From CAILZL01 sp050248275 (lineage in GTDB: Bacteria; Pseudomonadota; Gammaproteobacteria; Steroidobacterales; Steroidobacteraceae): a DNA stretch of 64,000 nucleotides. Both the position numbers and the translations under genes were made by a program. This document shows, piece after piece, positions 17,245-25,627 of the stretch. Within the stretch, counting starts at the first letter, position 1; each line of letters opens with the position of its first letter. The DNA lies in the NCBI GenBank assembly GCA_050248275.1, contig JBFWSR010000005.1, positions 106,782 through 170,781 of the forward strand, read 5' to 3'. The notes under the pieces were generated by a model. That model saw only the letters and a program-made list of their open reading frames with translations. It was not told the origin of the DNA and ran no database searches.

Positions 17245-18528
17245 CTAGAGCTTGAACCCGGTTGAAAGCTTTTTGCGCAGCGCCGTGTTTTTCAGCACCA
17301 CGTATTGCGGCAGGCCATCCTTGTAGGGTGGATAGTCCTCACCCTTGATCAGGGGAGCGAGATAGCGCCGCGCCTTGGCGGTGATGTGAAAGCCATCGGC
17401 AGTGATGTAGTCACGCGGCAGCATCTTTTCCACGTTCGCGACCTTGCTCAGCGGCGCCGTGCCGATCTTCCAGCGATACGGTTTGTCGGAAACGCGCACG
17501 ATGGTGGGCATGACCGAGTTATGACCTTTCAAGGCCAGCTCCACGGCGGCCTTGCCCACGGCATAGGCCTGTTCCACGTCCACCTTGGAGGCAATGTGGC
17601 GCGCGGCGCGCTGCAGGTAGTCCGCCACCGCCCAGTGATATTTGTAACCCAGTTTGTCCTTGACCAGTTGCGCAACCACCGGCGCGACGCCGCCCAGCTG
17701 GGCATGACCGAAGGCGTCGCGCAGACCGGCATCGGACAGAAACTTGCCTTCGGCGTTCTTGACGCCTTCCGACACCACAATGGCGCAGTAACCGAACTTG
17801 TCCACGCATTCCTTGACGCGCGCACACAGCTTGTCGGCGTCCAGCGCAATTTCCGGGAACAGGATGATATGCGGGGCATCGCCCGCCTTTTCCGCGGCCA
17901 GGCCCCCGGCGGCGGCAATCCAGCCGGCATGCCGGCCCATGACTTCGAGAATGAATACCTTGGTGGAGGTCTTGGCCATGGACGCGACATCGAAGCCTGC
18001 TTCGCGAATGGAGACCGCCACATATTTGGCGACCGAGCCGAAGCCGGGACAGCAGTCGGTGATGGGCAGATCGTTATCCACTGTTTTAGGGACATGAATG
18101 GCATGAATGGGATAGCCCATGCGTTCCGCCAGTTGCGATACCTTCCAGCAGGTGTCGGCTGAATCGCCGCCGCCGTTGTAGAAAAAATAGCCGATGTCGT
18201 GCGCCTTGAAGACTTCGATCAGGCGTTCGTACTGCGCCGGGTTGTCCTCGAACTTCTTCAGCTTGTAACGCGCCGAGCCGAAGGCGCCCGAGGGCGTATG
18301 GCGCAGGGCGCGGATGGCGGCGGCCGATTCCTTGCTGGTGTCGATCAAATCCTCGGTCAGCGCGCCGACGATGCCGTGTCGTCCCGCAAAGACCTTGCCG
18401 ATCCTGTTCTTGTGCTTGCGGCAGGCTTCGATCACGCCACAGGCAGAAGCATTGATGACGGCGGTGACGCCGCCCGATTGAGCGTACATTGCATTTCTGG
18501 GGGCATTGCGTGGACGCAGCTTGGGCAT
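17245..18528 (-). CDS. pfp: Pyrophosphate-dependent 6-phosphofructokinase
   Basis: A 427-residue phosphofructokinase that interconverts fructose 6-phosphate and fructose 1,6-bisphosphate. The phosphoryl donor is predicted to be PPi: the donor loop reads GGGDS with Asp122 where ATP enzymes have Gly, and the following motif is PKTVDND with Lys148 where ATP enzymes have Gly. Catalytic Asp151 and Asp153 and the substrate motif MGRHAGWIA are present. PPi enzymes run reversibly, so it can act in glycolysis and gluconeogenesis. An AGAGG ribosome site precedes the ATG. It is the upstream partner of hppA and is divergent from adk. Xanthomonads have a characterised PPi-PFK in similar surroundings (recalled, not checked). 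Confidence 0.94.
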   Translation of the reverse strand: MPKLRPRNAPRNAMYAQSGGVTAVINASACGVIEACRKHKNRIGKVFAGRHGIVGALTEDLIDTSKESAAAIRALRHTPSGAFGSARYKLKKFEDNPAQYERLIEVFKAHDIGYFFYNGGGDSADTCWKVSQLAERMGYPIHAIHVPKTVDNDLPITDCCPGFGSVAKYVAVSIREAGFDVASMAKTSTKVFILEVMGRHAGWIAAAGGLAAEKAGDAPHIILFPEIALDADKLCARVKECVDKFGYCAIVVSEGVKNAEGKFLSDAGLRDAFGHAQLGGVAPVVAQLVKDKLGYKYHWAVADYLQRAARHIASKVDVEQAYAVGKAAVELALKGHNSVMPTIVRVSDKPYRWKIGTAPLSKVANVEKMLPRDYITADGFHITAKARRYLAPLIKGEDYPPYKDGLPQYVVLKNTALRKKLSTGFKL

Positions 18529-18631
18529 AAGCGGGCCTCTGTGAAATCCTGAAGGTTACGTGGTTGCAGCCGTCAATACGGTTGCATGTTGCGCAGCATA
18601 GCCGACCTGCAATACTGGCCGGAATCCATGA

Positions 18632-18651
18632 TTGCATGGATATCCATGCAA
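18632..18651. promoter_or_regulatory. 20-bp perfect palindrome in the pfp-adk divergent promoter region
   Basis: TTGCATGGAT followed by its exact reverse complement occupies 18632-18651, in the middle of the 221-base gap between the divergent pfp and adk starts. A related TCCATG lies just upstream. The size and place fit a dimeric repressor or activator site for one or both genes. No regulator is known for it. Confidence 0.45.
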
Positions 18652-18749
18652 AGGCCGTCGTCGCAGTAGCTTTTACTCAAGCGGTTGCGGTAAGTTGCGA
18701 CAAATAAACATTCTCTCTCCTGGCCGTTTCTCTCATGGGGTTTGTTCAT

Positions 18750-19700
18750 ATGCGTATCGTTCTGCTCGGCGCACCTGGTTCTGGCAAGGGCACACAGGCA
18801 CAACGGCTGCAGGCCAAATTTGGCGTGCCGCAGGTTTCCTCAGGCGACTTGCTGCGCGATGCCGTGGCCCGCAAGACCGACCTGGGTCTGAAGGCCAAGG
18901 CGGCAATGGAAGCTGGGCAGCTGGTGTCCGACGAAATCGTGCTGGGCCTGATCCGTGAGCGCCTGGCGCAGCCCGATGCCAGTAATGGTTTCATTCTGGA
19001 TGGCTTCCCGCGCAACAGCGACCAGGCCGCCACTCTGTCCAAACTGCTGGTGGACATTGGCCAGCCGCTGGAAGCGGTGCTGCTGATGGATGTACGCACC
19101 AAGACCCTTATCGAACGCTTGGCCGGCCGCCGCGTTTGCCGCAGCTGCGGCGCCGTGCACAGCGTCGCTGCGTTGCCAGCTCCCGATGCGCCCTGCAGCA
19201 AGTGCGGTGGCGAGTTATATCAGCGTGCCGATGACAAGGAGGAAGTCATCGCCAAACGTCTGGATGTCTATCAGTCGCAGACCAAGCCGCTTATCGAACA
19301 CTACAACAAGCTTGGTTTGCTCAAGGTCATCAAGGGTGAGGGCACACTGGAGCAGATCACCGCGCGCATGGAAGCTGCCTTGAGCCAACCGGAAGCCAAA
19401 CCGGCCAAGGCAAAAATCAGCAAGGCGAAGGTTGTTGCCAAGCCCAAGCCGGTTGCCAGGAAGGCTGTGAAAAAGAAAGCCGCGAAAAAGCAGGCAGCCA
19501 AGAAGAAACTCGCAGCCAAGTCCAAGGCAGCGGCCGTCAAATCCGCCAAGAAAAAGCCTGCCAAGAAAAAGGCCAGCAAGAAAATCGCCCGGAAGCCCGC
19601 GAACAAGCCGGCCAAAAAGGCAGCCAGAAAAGTGATGCGCAAGGCCGCTAAAAAGCAGATCAAGAAAAAAATCAGCAAGAAGGCGGCGCGCAAGAAATAA
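18750..19700 (+). CDS. adk: Adenylate kinase with zinc-type LID and a long Lys/Ala-rich C-terminal tail
   Basis: Residues 1-211 are a complete adenylate kinase (ATP + AMP to 2 ADP): P-loop GAPGSGKGT, AMP-site SSGDLLR and DGFPRN. The LID has four cysteines (130, 133, 149, 152) in a CX2C-X15-CX2C arrangement that should bind structural zinc. Residues 212-316 form a low-complexity basic tail with about 40 lysines, mostly in KKAAKK-like repeats with Pro and Ala, resembling histone H1 or bacterial AlgP/Hc1-type tails that bind DNA. The frame is unbroken and no stop is present at the end of the kinase. ATG 18750 has GGGG at suitable spacing; an ATG five codons upstream is less likely. The kinase is certain; the tail's role is unknown. 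Confidence 0.95.
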   Translation: MRIVLLGAPGSGKGTQAQRLQAKFGVPQVSSGDLLRDAVARKTDLGLKAKAAMEAGQLVSDEIVLGLIRERLAQPDASNGFILDGFPRNSDQAATLSKLLVDIGQPLEAVLLMDVRTKTLIERLAGRRVCRSCGAVHSVAALPAPDAPCSKCGGELYQRADDKEEVIAKRLDVYQSQTKPLIEHYNKLGLLKVIKGEGTLEQITARMEAALSQPEAKPAKAKISKAKVVAKPKPVARKAVKKKAAKKQAAKKKLAAKSKAAAVKSAKKKPAKKKASKKIARKPANKPAKKAARKVMRKAAKKQIKKKISKKAARKK

Positions 19701-19705
19701 GCGCG

Positions 19706-19757
19706 CTGCTACGTTTGCAGTAGCAGATTAATCTTAGCGAGCGAGTTGATCTCGCTC
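19706..19757. terminator. Double hairpin between convergent adk and rnd
   Basis: Two consecutive 7-bp stems: CTGCTAC/GTAGCAG (19706-19712 with 19720-19726) and GAGCGAG/CTCGCTC (19739-19745 with 19751-19757). They begin 5 bases after the adk stop and lie about 50 bases beyond the rnd stop. There are no long T-runs. Their place suggests 3'-end formation for both genes. Confidence 0.5.
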
Positions 19758-19808
19758 TGCTGTGAGTACGCACAACCATCTCGTAGCGTAAGCTGTTGTG
19801 TGGGTTGT

Positions 19809-20966
19809 CTATGTGTGCTGCTCGTGAGCCGCAATCAAGGCAGTGCCGATCACATCCCTGCGCCAGCCCTGCAGCAGGGCGTCATGCCGGTTGAAGTACA
19901 CCAGTTGTTCGATGTCGCGGCGGGTGGCCAGCAATTCCGGGCTGATTTCCATGCTTTCGCCGGTAGTGCGTACCAGCTGCATCAATCTGGCAACCTGTTT
20001 TTGCTGCTGCGTGGTGGGACGGAAATCGCGGGCGGGCGCCTCGTCATCCGCGTTCTGCCGGCCGATGCGTACCAGCTCGAGCAGCTGTTCGCCTTGTTTG
20101 CGCAGTACGGCAGGTGGCAGGTCGCGGATGTTGCCCAGTTGTTCCAACTCGGTCGGCAGACGTTCGCTGATATTGCGCAGGGCTTCATCGCTCAATATCC
20201 AGCCACGCGGTTTGTCGGCCTGGATGGCGCGTGCTTCGCGCCAGGCAGCCAATTGTTTCAGGACAGCGCGCTGTTCCGGTTGCAGTTGCGCCGTGCCCTT
20301 GAGACGCAGCCAGGCATCCTCGGGCAGCGTGCGATACAGCACCGGGTTTTCCAGTGCGGCAGTTTCTTCTTCCAGCCACGCATAGCGATTCCGTTCCTGC
20401 AGGGCAGTTTGCAGTTGTTGATACAGTGGGCCGAGATACCGCACATCGTCTGCCGCGTAATGCAGTTGTTCATGCGACAACGGGCGGCGTGACCAGTCGG
20501 TGCGCGCCAGTCCCTTGCTGAGATTGACATTCAGACGACGCGACAGCAGGTCGCCATAACCGATTTGTGCGGGCAGACCGAGCAGGCCGGCGGCGATCTG
20601 CGTGTCGAACAGCGGGCCCGGCACCTGTGGACTTGCGCCTGCGGCGGGGCCCTGTGCCTGCGTCAGCACTTCCAGATCCTGACGCGCGGCGTGAAATACC
20701 TTGAGGCGACTGCGATCGAGAATGAAGTCGAGCAGCGCTGTCAGGCTGCTCAAGGCCAGCACATCCACCACCACGCAGGCCTGTTCATTGCCCAGTTGCA
20801 CCAGACACAACCTGGCGTAGTAGGTGCTTTCGCGCAGAAATTCGGTGTCCAGGGCCAGATACCGGCCCTGCGCCAACAGGCTGAGCGCCGGTGCTAATTG
20901 GCTGTCGCTGGTGACGTGTACAATGCCGCTGGCAGTGGGGGCGGCAGAAAGTGCATCGGTGTTCAT
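19809..20966 (-). CDS. rnd: Ribonuclease D
   Basis: A 385-residue 3'-to-5' exoribonuclease that matures tRNA and other stable RNA. The DEDDy catalytic residues are visible: LALDTEFLRE (Exo I), HAARQDLEVL (Exo II) and LHYAADDVRYL (Exo III). The second half has HRDC-like helical domains. The frame is open far upstream, but the ATG at 20966 gives the family length and the conserved N-terminus; the region before it reads as unconserved Gln/His-rich sequence. A TATAAT lies about 9 bases upstream of this ATG on the minus strand, which could be a -10 box and would leave a very short leader. Confidence 0.93.
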   Translation of the reverse strand: MNTDALSAAPTASGIVHVTSDSQLAPALSLLAQGRYLALDTEFLRESTYYARLCLVQLGNEQACVVVDVLALSSLTALLDFILDRSRLKVFHAARQDLEVLTQAQGPAAGASPQVPGPLFDTQIAAGLLGLPAQIGYGDLLSRRLNVNLSKGLARTDWSRRPLSHEQLHYAADDVRYLGPLYQQLQTALQERNRYAWLEEETAALENPVLYRTLPEDAWLRLKGTAQLQPEQRAVLKQLAAWREARAIQADKPRGWILSDEALRNISERLPTELEQLGNIRDLPPAVLRKQGEQLLELVRIGRQNADDEAPARDFRPTTQQQKQVARLMQLVRTTGESMEISPELLATRRDIEQLVYFNRHDALLQGWRRDVIGTALIAAHEQHT

Positions 20967-21029
20967 CCGGTCATTATAGAGACAGCCGCGTTCGAGCCCG
21001 CTTGCATCTTCTGGTGAATTTTCGAAGGC

Positions 21030-21536
21030 ATGATGTCGCAATTGTTCCGGATGTTTGTCGATATCGCAGTCTGGCGCCGCGGTCCTCAGGATCTGCCCGC
21101 TTCCATCACGCTCGCCTGGCTGGTGGCGGCGATCTATGCGTTTGCCAGCGGCGTGCAGGTCAGCATGATGGGGTGGGACTTTCGTCCGGCTCTGCTGCTG
21201 GTGCTGATGGATCTGGCGTTGCAGGCCGCGTGGTTGTGGGGATTGCTGGCGTTTTTTGCCCGGCGCGCACGCTTTCTGCAAACCATCACGGCGTTTCTGG
21301 GTGTGGCTGCGTTGCTGACGCTGATGGATGTGCTGATGAGTGCCATTATGCGGCTGCTGGGTGCGAGCGACAGCGCCAATCCCTGGCCGTTGCTGCATCT
21401 GGGGCTGGTGTTGTTGTTATTGGGGCGGGTGCTGCAACAGGCGCTGGAACGCAGCCTGTTGCTCAGTATGGCGCTGACCCTGACCATCATGCTGAGCATT
21501 TCGGTGGTGGCGCGGAACCTGATGCCGGGCATGTGA
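21030..21536 (+). CDS. Four-helix membrane protein of unknown function
   Basis: A 168-residue protein with about four hydrophobic helices (near residues 27-46, 53-77, 83-105 and 120-160) and a short charged N-terminus. The N-terminal MFVDIAVWRRGPQDLP resembles that of proteobacterial conserved membrane proteins often found beside mpl, but I recognise no named domain. Two adjacent Met codons (21030 and 21033) can start it. It is divergent from rnd and 46 bases upstream of mpl on the same strand, so it is likely cotranscribed with mpl. No function is proposed. Confidence 0.75.
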   Translation: MMSQLFRMFVDIAVWRRGPQDLPASITLAWLVAAIYAFASGVQVSMMGWDFRPALLLVLMDLALQAAWLWGLLAFFARRARFLQTITAFLGVAALLTLMDVLMSAIMRLLGASDSANPWPLLHLGLVLLLLGRVLQQALERSLLLSMALTLTIMLSISVVARNLMPGM

Positions 21537-21582
21537 GCATGGCCCTGCATAGCGAATACCCGTCTGATTTTTGAGGTTCTGA

Positions 21583-22947
21583 ATGCATATCCACATTCTC
21601 GGCATCTGCGGCACCTTCATGGGCGGCATTGCGGCGCTGGCGCGCGCGGCAGGTCATCGCGTGACCGGATCGGATCAGAATGTGTATCCGCCCATGAGCG
21701 AGCAACTCGCGGCTCTGGGCATTGAGTTGATTCAAGGCTATGACCCGGAACAACTCAAGCTCAAACCCGATGTCGTGGTAGTCGGCAATGTCATGAGCCG
21801 CGGCAATCCCCTGGTGGAAGCCCTGCTGGAAAGCGACATTCCCTACACTTCGGGACCGGAGTGGTTGTCGCGTCATGTGCTGGCGGGTCGTCACGTACTG
21901 GCGGTGGCGGGTACGCATGGCAAGACCACCACCACCAGCATGCTCACCTGGATACTGGAACACAGCGGTCGCCAGCCGGGATTCCTGGTGGGTGGCGTGC
22001 CCGCCAATTTCAATGTCACCGCACGTCTGGGCGAAGGCAAATGTTTTGTGGTGGAAGCCGATGAATACGACACCGCGTTCTTCGACAAGCGCGCCAAGTT
22101 CGTTCACTACCGGCCGCGCACGGCGATTCTCAACAATCTGGAGCATGACCACGCCGACATCTATCCCGATGTCGCCGCAATTCAAAAGCAGTTTCATTTG
22201 TTGCTGCGCATGGTGCCGCGCAACGGTCGCCTGGTGATCAATGGCGCGGAAGCCAATTTGCAGCAGGTGATCGACATGGGCTGCTGGACGCCGGTGATGC
22301 GCTTCTCTGCCGACGCGCAACATGGCGAATGGCATGCAGACTTGCTGGGTTCAGGCGATGGCTCGCAGTTTATCGTGAAGCAGGGCAACAAGGCGTGGGG
22401 TGAAGTGCACTGGAGCATGCTCGGTCGCCACAATGTCGAGAATGCGCTGGCGTCCATCATTGCCGCCGAACATGCGGGCGTCGGCGTGGCTGAATCCATT
22501 GCGGCGCTGAATGCCTTCGGCGGCGTGAAGCGACGCATGGAAGTGCGTGGCGTGGTCAACGGCATTACCGTGTACGACGACTTCGCGCATCATCCCACCG
22601 CCATCACTACCACCCTGCAAGGACTACGGCGCAAGGTGGGCAGCTCACGCATCATCGCCGTGCTTGAGCCTCGCTCCAACACCATGAAACTGGGCACGCA
22701 TCGCGAACCCCTGAAGCAATCATTGCACGGCGCCGAGCAGATCTGGCTGTATCAAGGTCCGGATGTGAAATGGGATGTCGGTTCCCTGGCCACGGAGCTG
22801 GGACCGCATGCGCGCGTGCATACCAACATCGAACAGCTGGTCGATGCGCTGGCGGCTGAGCTCAAGTCAGGCGATCACGTGCTGATCATGTCCAATGGCG
22901 GCTTCGGCGGCATTCACGGCAAATTGCTGGCGAAGCTGCACGGATGA
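21583..22947 (+). CDS. mpl: UDP-N-acetylmuramate:L-alanyl-gamma-D-glutamyl-meso-diaminopimelate ligase
   Basis: A 454-residue cytoplasmic peptidoglycan-recycling ligase of the Mur family. It joins tripeptide released from old cell wall to UDP-MurNAc using ATP. The N-terminus MHIHILGICGTFMGGIA is the Mpl-specific opening and differs from MurC. The ATP-binding GTHGKTTTTSML lies near residue 109, followed by the metal/carbamyl region VEADEYDTAF and the C-terminal DDFAHHPTA. The length matches E. coli Mpl (457). Its presence implies that the organism recycles meso-diaminopimelate peptidoglycan. Confidence 0.96.
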   Translation: MHIHILGICGTFMGGIAALARAAGHRVTGSDQNVYPPMSEQLAALGIELIQGYDPEQLKLKPDVVVVGNVMSRGNPLVEALLESDIPYTSGPEWLSRHVLAGRHVLAVAGTHGKTTTTSMLTWILEHSGRQPGFLVGGVPANFNVTARLGEGKCFVVEADEYDTAFFDKRAKFVHYRPRTAILNNLEHDHADIYPDVAAIQKQFHLLLRMVPRNGRLVINGAEANLQQVIDMGCWTPVMRFSADAQHGEWHADLLGSGDGSQFIVKQGNKAWGEVHWSMLGRHNVENALASIIAAEHAGVGVAESIAALNAFGGVKRRMEVRGVVNGITVYDDFAHHPTAITTTLQGLRRKVGSSRIIAVLEPRSNTMKLGTHREPLKQSLHGAEQIWLYQGPDVKWDVGSLATELGPHARVHTNIEQLVDALAAELKSGDHVLIMSNGGFGGIHGKLLAKLHG

Positions 22948-22970
22948 TTTGAGATCGCGGTCTGTCGAGG

Positions 22971-23876
22971 CTATGCATGCATACCGCGTAGTTGCCGTTG
23001 CCGCAGAAAGGCAATGAAGGTCTTTAGCGGTACCGGCAACTGACGCCTGCCGGAGTAATACAAATAGTAGCTGTGTTTGCCCGACGACCAGTCTGTGAGC
23101 AGCGGCACCAGCCTGCCTTGGGCAATGTCGGTCGCCACCAGCGCTTCCAACGTGTGACCGATGCCGATGCCATCCAGCGCTGCCCGCACCACCAGATCCA
23201 TGCTGTTGACGGTGAGCGAACCGTTTACGGATAACTGCAACTTGCTGCCGCCTTTGGCGAATTCCCAGGCGATGAGCTGATTGTCGCTGCGCAGCCGGAT
23301 GCAGTTATGGTGTTGCAGGTCCTTGGGCGTCTTTGGCTCTGCATGGCGTTGCAGATAATCAGGCGCGGCAATGGCAATCATGCGCGAGGGGTCGCTGACA
23401 CGCACGGCCAGCATGTCCTTGGCGACGCGGCGTCCCACCCGAATGCCGGCATCGAAGCGTCCGGCAATGATGTCGCTGTCGCTGTCATCCACGGTGATGT
23501 CGAGCGAGATGGCGGGATAGGCAGCCAGGAATTCCTTGATCACCGGCATCACGACGATGCGTGCCGGAATGCTGAATACATTCAGCCGCAGCGTGCCGGT
23601 GGGTGTATGACGGAATTCATTCAGATCCTCGACGGCTGCGCCCAGTTCTACCAGTGCCGGACGCACGCGGGCCAGCAGTCTTTCGCCGGCATCGGTCAAC
23701 GCTACGCTGCGCGTGGTTCTGTTCAGCAGTCGCACGCCCAGTCGTTCTTCCAAGGTCCTGATGGTCTGGCTGATGGTCGAAGGAGCGATGCCCAGATGCA
23801 TGGCGGCCTGTGCGAAATTGCGGCGCTCGGCGACTGCAACGAAGGCATTCAGCTCGGCGAATTCGCTACCGTACAT
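22971..23876 (-). CDS. LysR-family transcriptional regulator
   Basis: A 301-residue regulator with an N-terminal winged helix-turn-helix (residues about 5-64, FVAVAERRNFAQAAMHLGIA) and a LysR substrate-binding domain (about 90-295). I chose the ATG at 23876 because it places the HTH at the usual N-terminus; the open frame continues 50 codons upstream, through the intergenic region. The gene is divergent from a lipoprotein gene at 24040 with 163 bases between, the classical LysR arrangement, so the block 24040-26113 is the likely target. The inducer is unknown. A near-palindrome at 23914-23929 is a candidate operator. Confidence 0.93.
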   Translation of the reverse strand: MYGSEFAELNAFVAVAERRNFAQAAMHLGIAPSTISQTIRTLEERLGVRLLNRTTRSVALTDAGERLLARVRPALVELGAAVEDLNEFRHTPTGTLRLNVFSIPARIVVMPVIKEFLAAYPAISLDITVDDSDSDIIAGRFDAGIRVGRRVAKDMLAVRVSDPSRMIAIAAPDYLQRHAEPKTPKDLQHHNCIRLRSDNQLIAWEFAKGGSKLQLSVNGSLTVNSMDLVVRAALDGIGIGHTLEALVATDIAQGRLVPLLTDWSSGKHSYYLYYSGRRQLPVPLKTFIAFLRQRQLRGMHA

Positions 23877-23913
23877 TATGCTTCCACAACGAATAACCCA
23901 TGCAGATTGTGCG

Positions 23914-23929
23914 GTATTGTGCACAGTAC
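23914..23929. promoter_or_regulatory. Candidate LysR operator
   Basis: A 16-bp near-palindrome centred on TGTGCACA (14 of 16 positions symmetric) lies 38 bases upstream of the lysR-type start and about 110 bases from the divergent lipoprotein start. It fits a dyad site for self-regulation and control of the divergent genes. It is assigned only by symmetry and location. Confidence 0.4.
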
Positions 23930-24039
23930 GGCAAACGCCTATCGTGATGCGTAACAGGACCGGGTCACGCAGCAACACAAATATGAGCCCGGTTGGAAAG
24001 ATTTGGGTCAGCCGGGACACCGCCAATCAGGGGGACGCA

Positions 24040-24801
24040 GTGCACAGTGCTGCAAATTCAAACAAGTTGATCATCGCTTTGAGCCGCTGGCTGCCGGTTT
24101 GCACACTGCTGCTGATGGGCGCTTGCAGCGGCCATTCCAGAAAGCCCGATTTCAATGGCGTGTGGCAGATGGCGCGCGCCGACGCCGTCGTGCGCCCGGA
24201 ATGGGATGAATCCAATTACACGGCCGAAGCGCAGCGCCGCACCGAGTACTACCGCAATCACTTCGCCAAGTATGGCGATGAACCTGCGAAGTTCTGCTAT
24301 CACCCCGGCATGCCCTGGCTGATGCTCACCTATGCCCGTGATTATCCCTATGAAATCTATCAGTCGGATAAACGTATCGATGTGGCCTTCGAGCCCATGG
24401 ATCTGTGGCGGGTGATCCATTTCGACATGACGACGTTTCCGGAAAGCTTTCCGCCCAGTCGCATGGGTCTTTCACTGGCGCATTGGGAAGGCAGGGAGCT
24501 GGTGATCGAGACACGCAACATGATTGCCACCAACGAAACAGCGGCGCCGGTGCATCGTTCCGCGGCTGCGCGCGTCCAGGAACGCTGGCGTCTGCTGGAC
24601 GATGCCGAGTTCGGCAAGGTGATCGAGATCACTTACGAACTTGACGATCCGGCCTTATACAAGCAACCGGCCAAGGGGCGGCAACTGTTGAAGCCTGCGC
24701 CCAAGGGCACGGTGCTCGGCGGCTACAACTGTCCTGAAGCATCGTGGGATGATTTCGTTGCCAGACGCAAAGCCGAAGTCGATGCCGCTCAAGGACATTG
24801 A
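24040..24801 (+). CDS. Putative lipoprotein of unknown function
   Basis: A 253-residue protein that starts at a GTG preceded by a very good AGGGGGA ribosome site; an upstream in-frame ATG (23983) lacks one. The N-terminus has a basic segment, a hydrophobic core (about residues 11-25) and a LMGACSG sequence, an imperfect lipobox with Cys near residue 27, so it may be lipid-anchored in the envelope. The mature part has the DFNGVWQM opening seen in many uncharacterised exported proteins of sphingomonads and steroid degraders, and it is rich in Trp and Tyr. I see no catalytic motif. It is the first gene of the group divergent from the LysR regulator. Confidence 0.78.
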   Translation: MHSAANSNKLIIALSRWLPVCTLLLMGACSGHSRKPDFNGVWQMARADAVVRPEWDESNYTAEAQRRTEYYRNHFAKYGDEPAKFCYHPGMPWLMLTYARDYPYEIYQSDKRIDVAFEPMDLWRVIHFDMTTFPESFPPSRMGLSLAHWEGRELVIETRNMIATNETAAPVHRSAAARVQERWRLLDDAEFGKVIEITYELDDPALYKQPAKGRQLLKPAPKGTVLGGYNCPEASWDDFVARRKAEVDAAQGH

Positions 24802-24854
24802 TGGCAACGCTGTTTGCAGATCAACAAACAACAATGCTGTCATGTGGAGGCAAA

Positions 24855-25037
24855 ATGTCACAACCTGCAAATCAGTCGGGCAATCGCATTGTCCGCTGGA
24901 TATTGATCGTGCTGGCGATGGCGGCCATCAGCTATGTGCCGCTGCGTACGGCCTACATCATTATCAGTGGCAAACGCACCGCCGAACTGGGCATTCCCAA
25001 ACCGGGGCAGACGGGTCCCGTAACGCCGACCCGATGA
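24855..25037 (+). CDS. Small single-helix membrane protein
   Basis: A 60-residue protein with one membrane helix (about residues 13-30, WILIVLAMAAISYVPL) and a short Pro-rich C-terminal tail. The ATG at 24855 follows a strong TGGAGG ribosome site, which I prefer over an ATG at 24798 in the same frame. It lies 53 bases after the lipoprotein gene and 67 bases before the next membrane protein, probably in one transcript. No family recognised. Confidence 0.65.
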   Translation: MSQPANQSGNRIVRWILIVLAMAAISYVPLRTAYIIISGKRTAELGIPKPGQTGPVTPTR

Positions 25038-25104
25038 GTGCGTTCACTCAAAACAAGCCAATGGCCGCATGCTCGCGGCTGTCATCGATTCAGGAGACCA
25101 CATC

Positions 25105-25518
25105 ATGCGGTTGATCATTGCAACGGCAAAATTCTGGTTGGGATTGTGGATGCTTTTCTGGGGATTGAACTGGTTTGCAGGCTTTGTACCGCAACCGTTG
25201 GGGGGTGCCAACTCCCACGAATTGCATCTGGCGCTGATGAATAGTGGGCTGTTCTCGCTGGCAAAGCTGCTGGAAATCGTGCTGGGCGTCAGTCTGCTGA
25301 CCAATCGTTTTGTGCCGCTGGCGTTGTTGCTCGGTGCGCCGGTCACTTTCATCGTGGCCTGGGTGCATTTACTGGATGGCCCCGGCGCACCCGGTTATTT
25401 CGTGGTGTTCGCGCATATTTTTCTGCTGATTGTGTACCTGCCTTATTACCTGTCGTTCATGATTTACAGGAGCGAGCCCATGCTTGACCTGCAGGCAGTA
25501 CGTAGTCACCGCTTCTGA
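25105..25518 (+). CDS. DoxX-like small membrane protein
   Basis: A 137-residue polytopic membrane protein with about four helices (near residues 5-25, 50-70, 74-95 and 100-125). The order of helices, the early FWLGLWMLFWGLNWF stretch and the central LEIVLGVSLL are reminiscent of DoxX/SURF4-like proteins, but the match is by general pattern only. The ATG at 25105 follows a clear AGGAG. It is the third gene of the group divergent from the LysR regulator. Function unknown. Confidence 0.7.
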   Translation: MRLIIATAKFWLGLWMLFWGLNWFAGFVPQPLGGANSHELHLALMNSGLFSLAKLLEIVLGVSLLTNRFVPLALLLGAPVTFIVAWVHLLDGPGAPGYFVVFAHIFLLIVYLPYYLSFMIYRSEPMLDLQAVRSHRF

Positions 25519-25627
25519 GTGGAACGACGTTGCACCCGTCATGAACGGCTGTGGACTGTGCTAATTTGCAGCAGCCCGTAAAGTCCGATATTCGGATAAT
25601 TCAACATTCATTCAGCCCGGAGTCATC

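Noticed and set aside
20967..21398. N-terminal extension of RNase D by 144 codons
   Set aside because: The extension is Gln/His-rich, overlaps the divergent membrane-protein gene, and the ATG at 20966 already gives the standard RNase D length.
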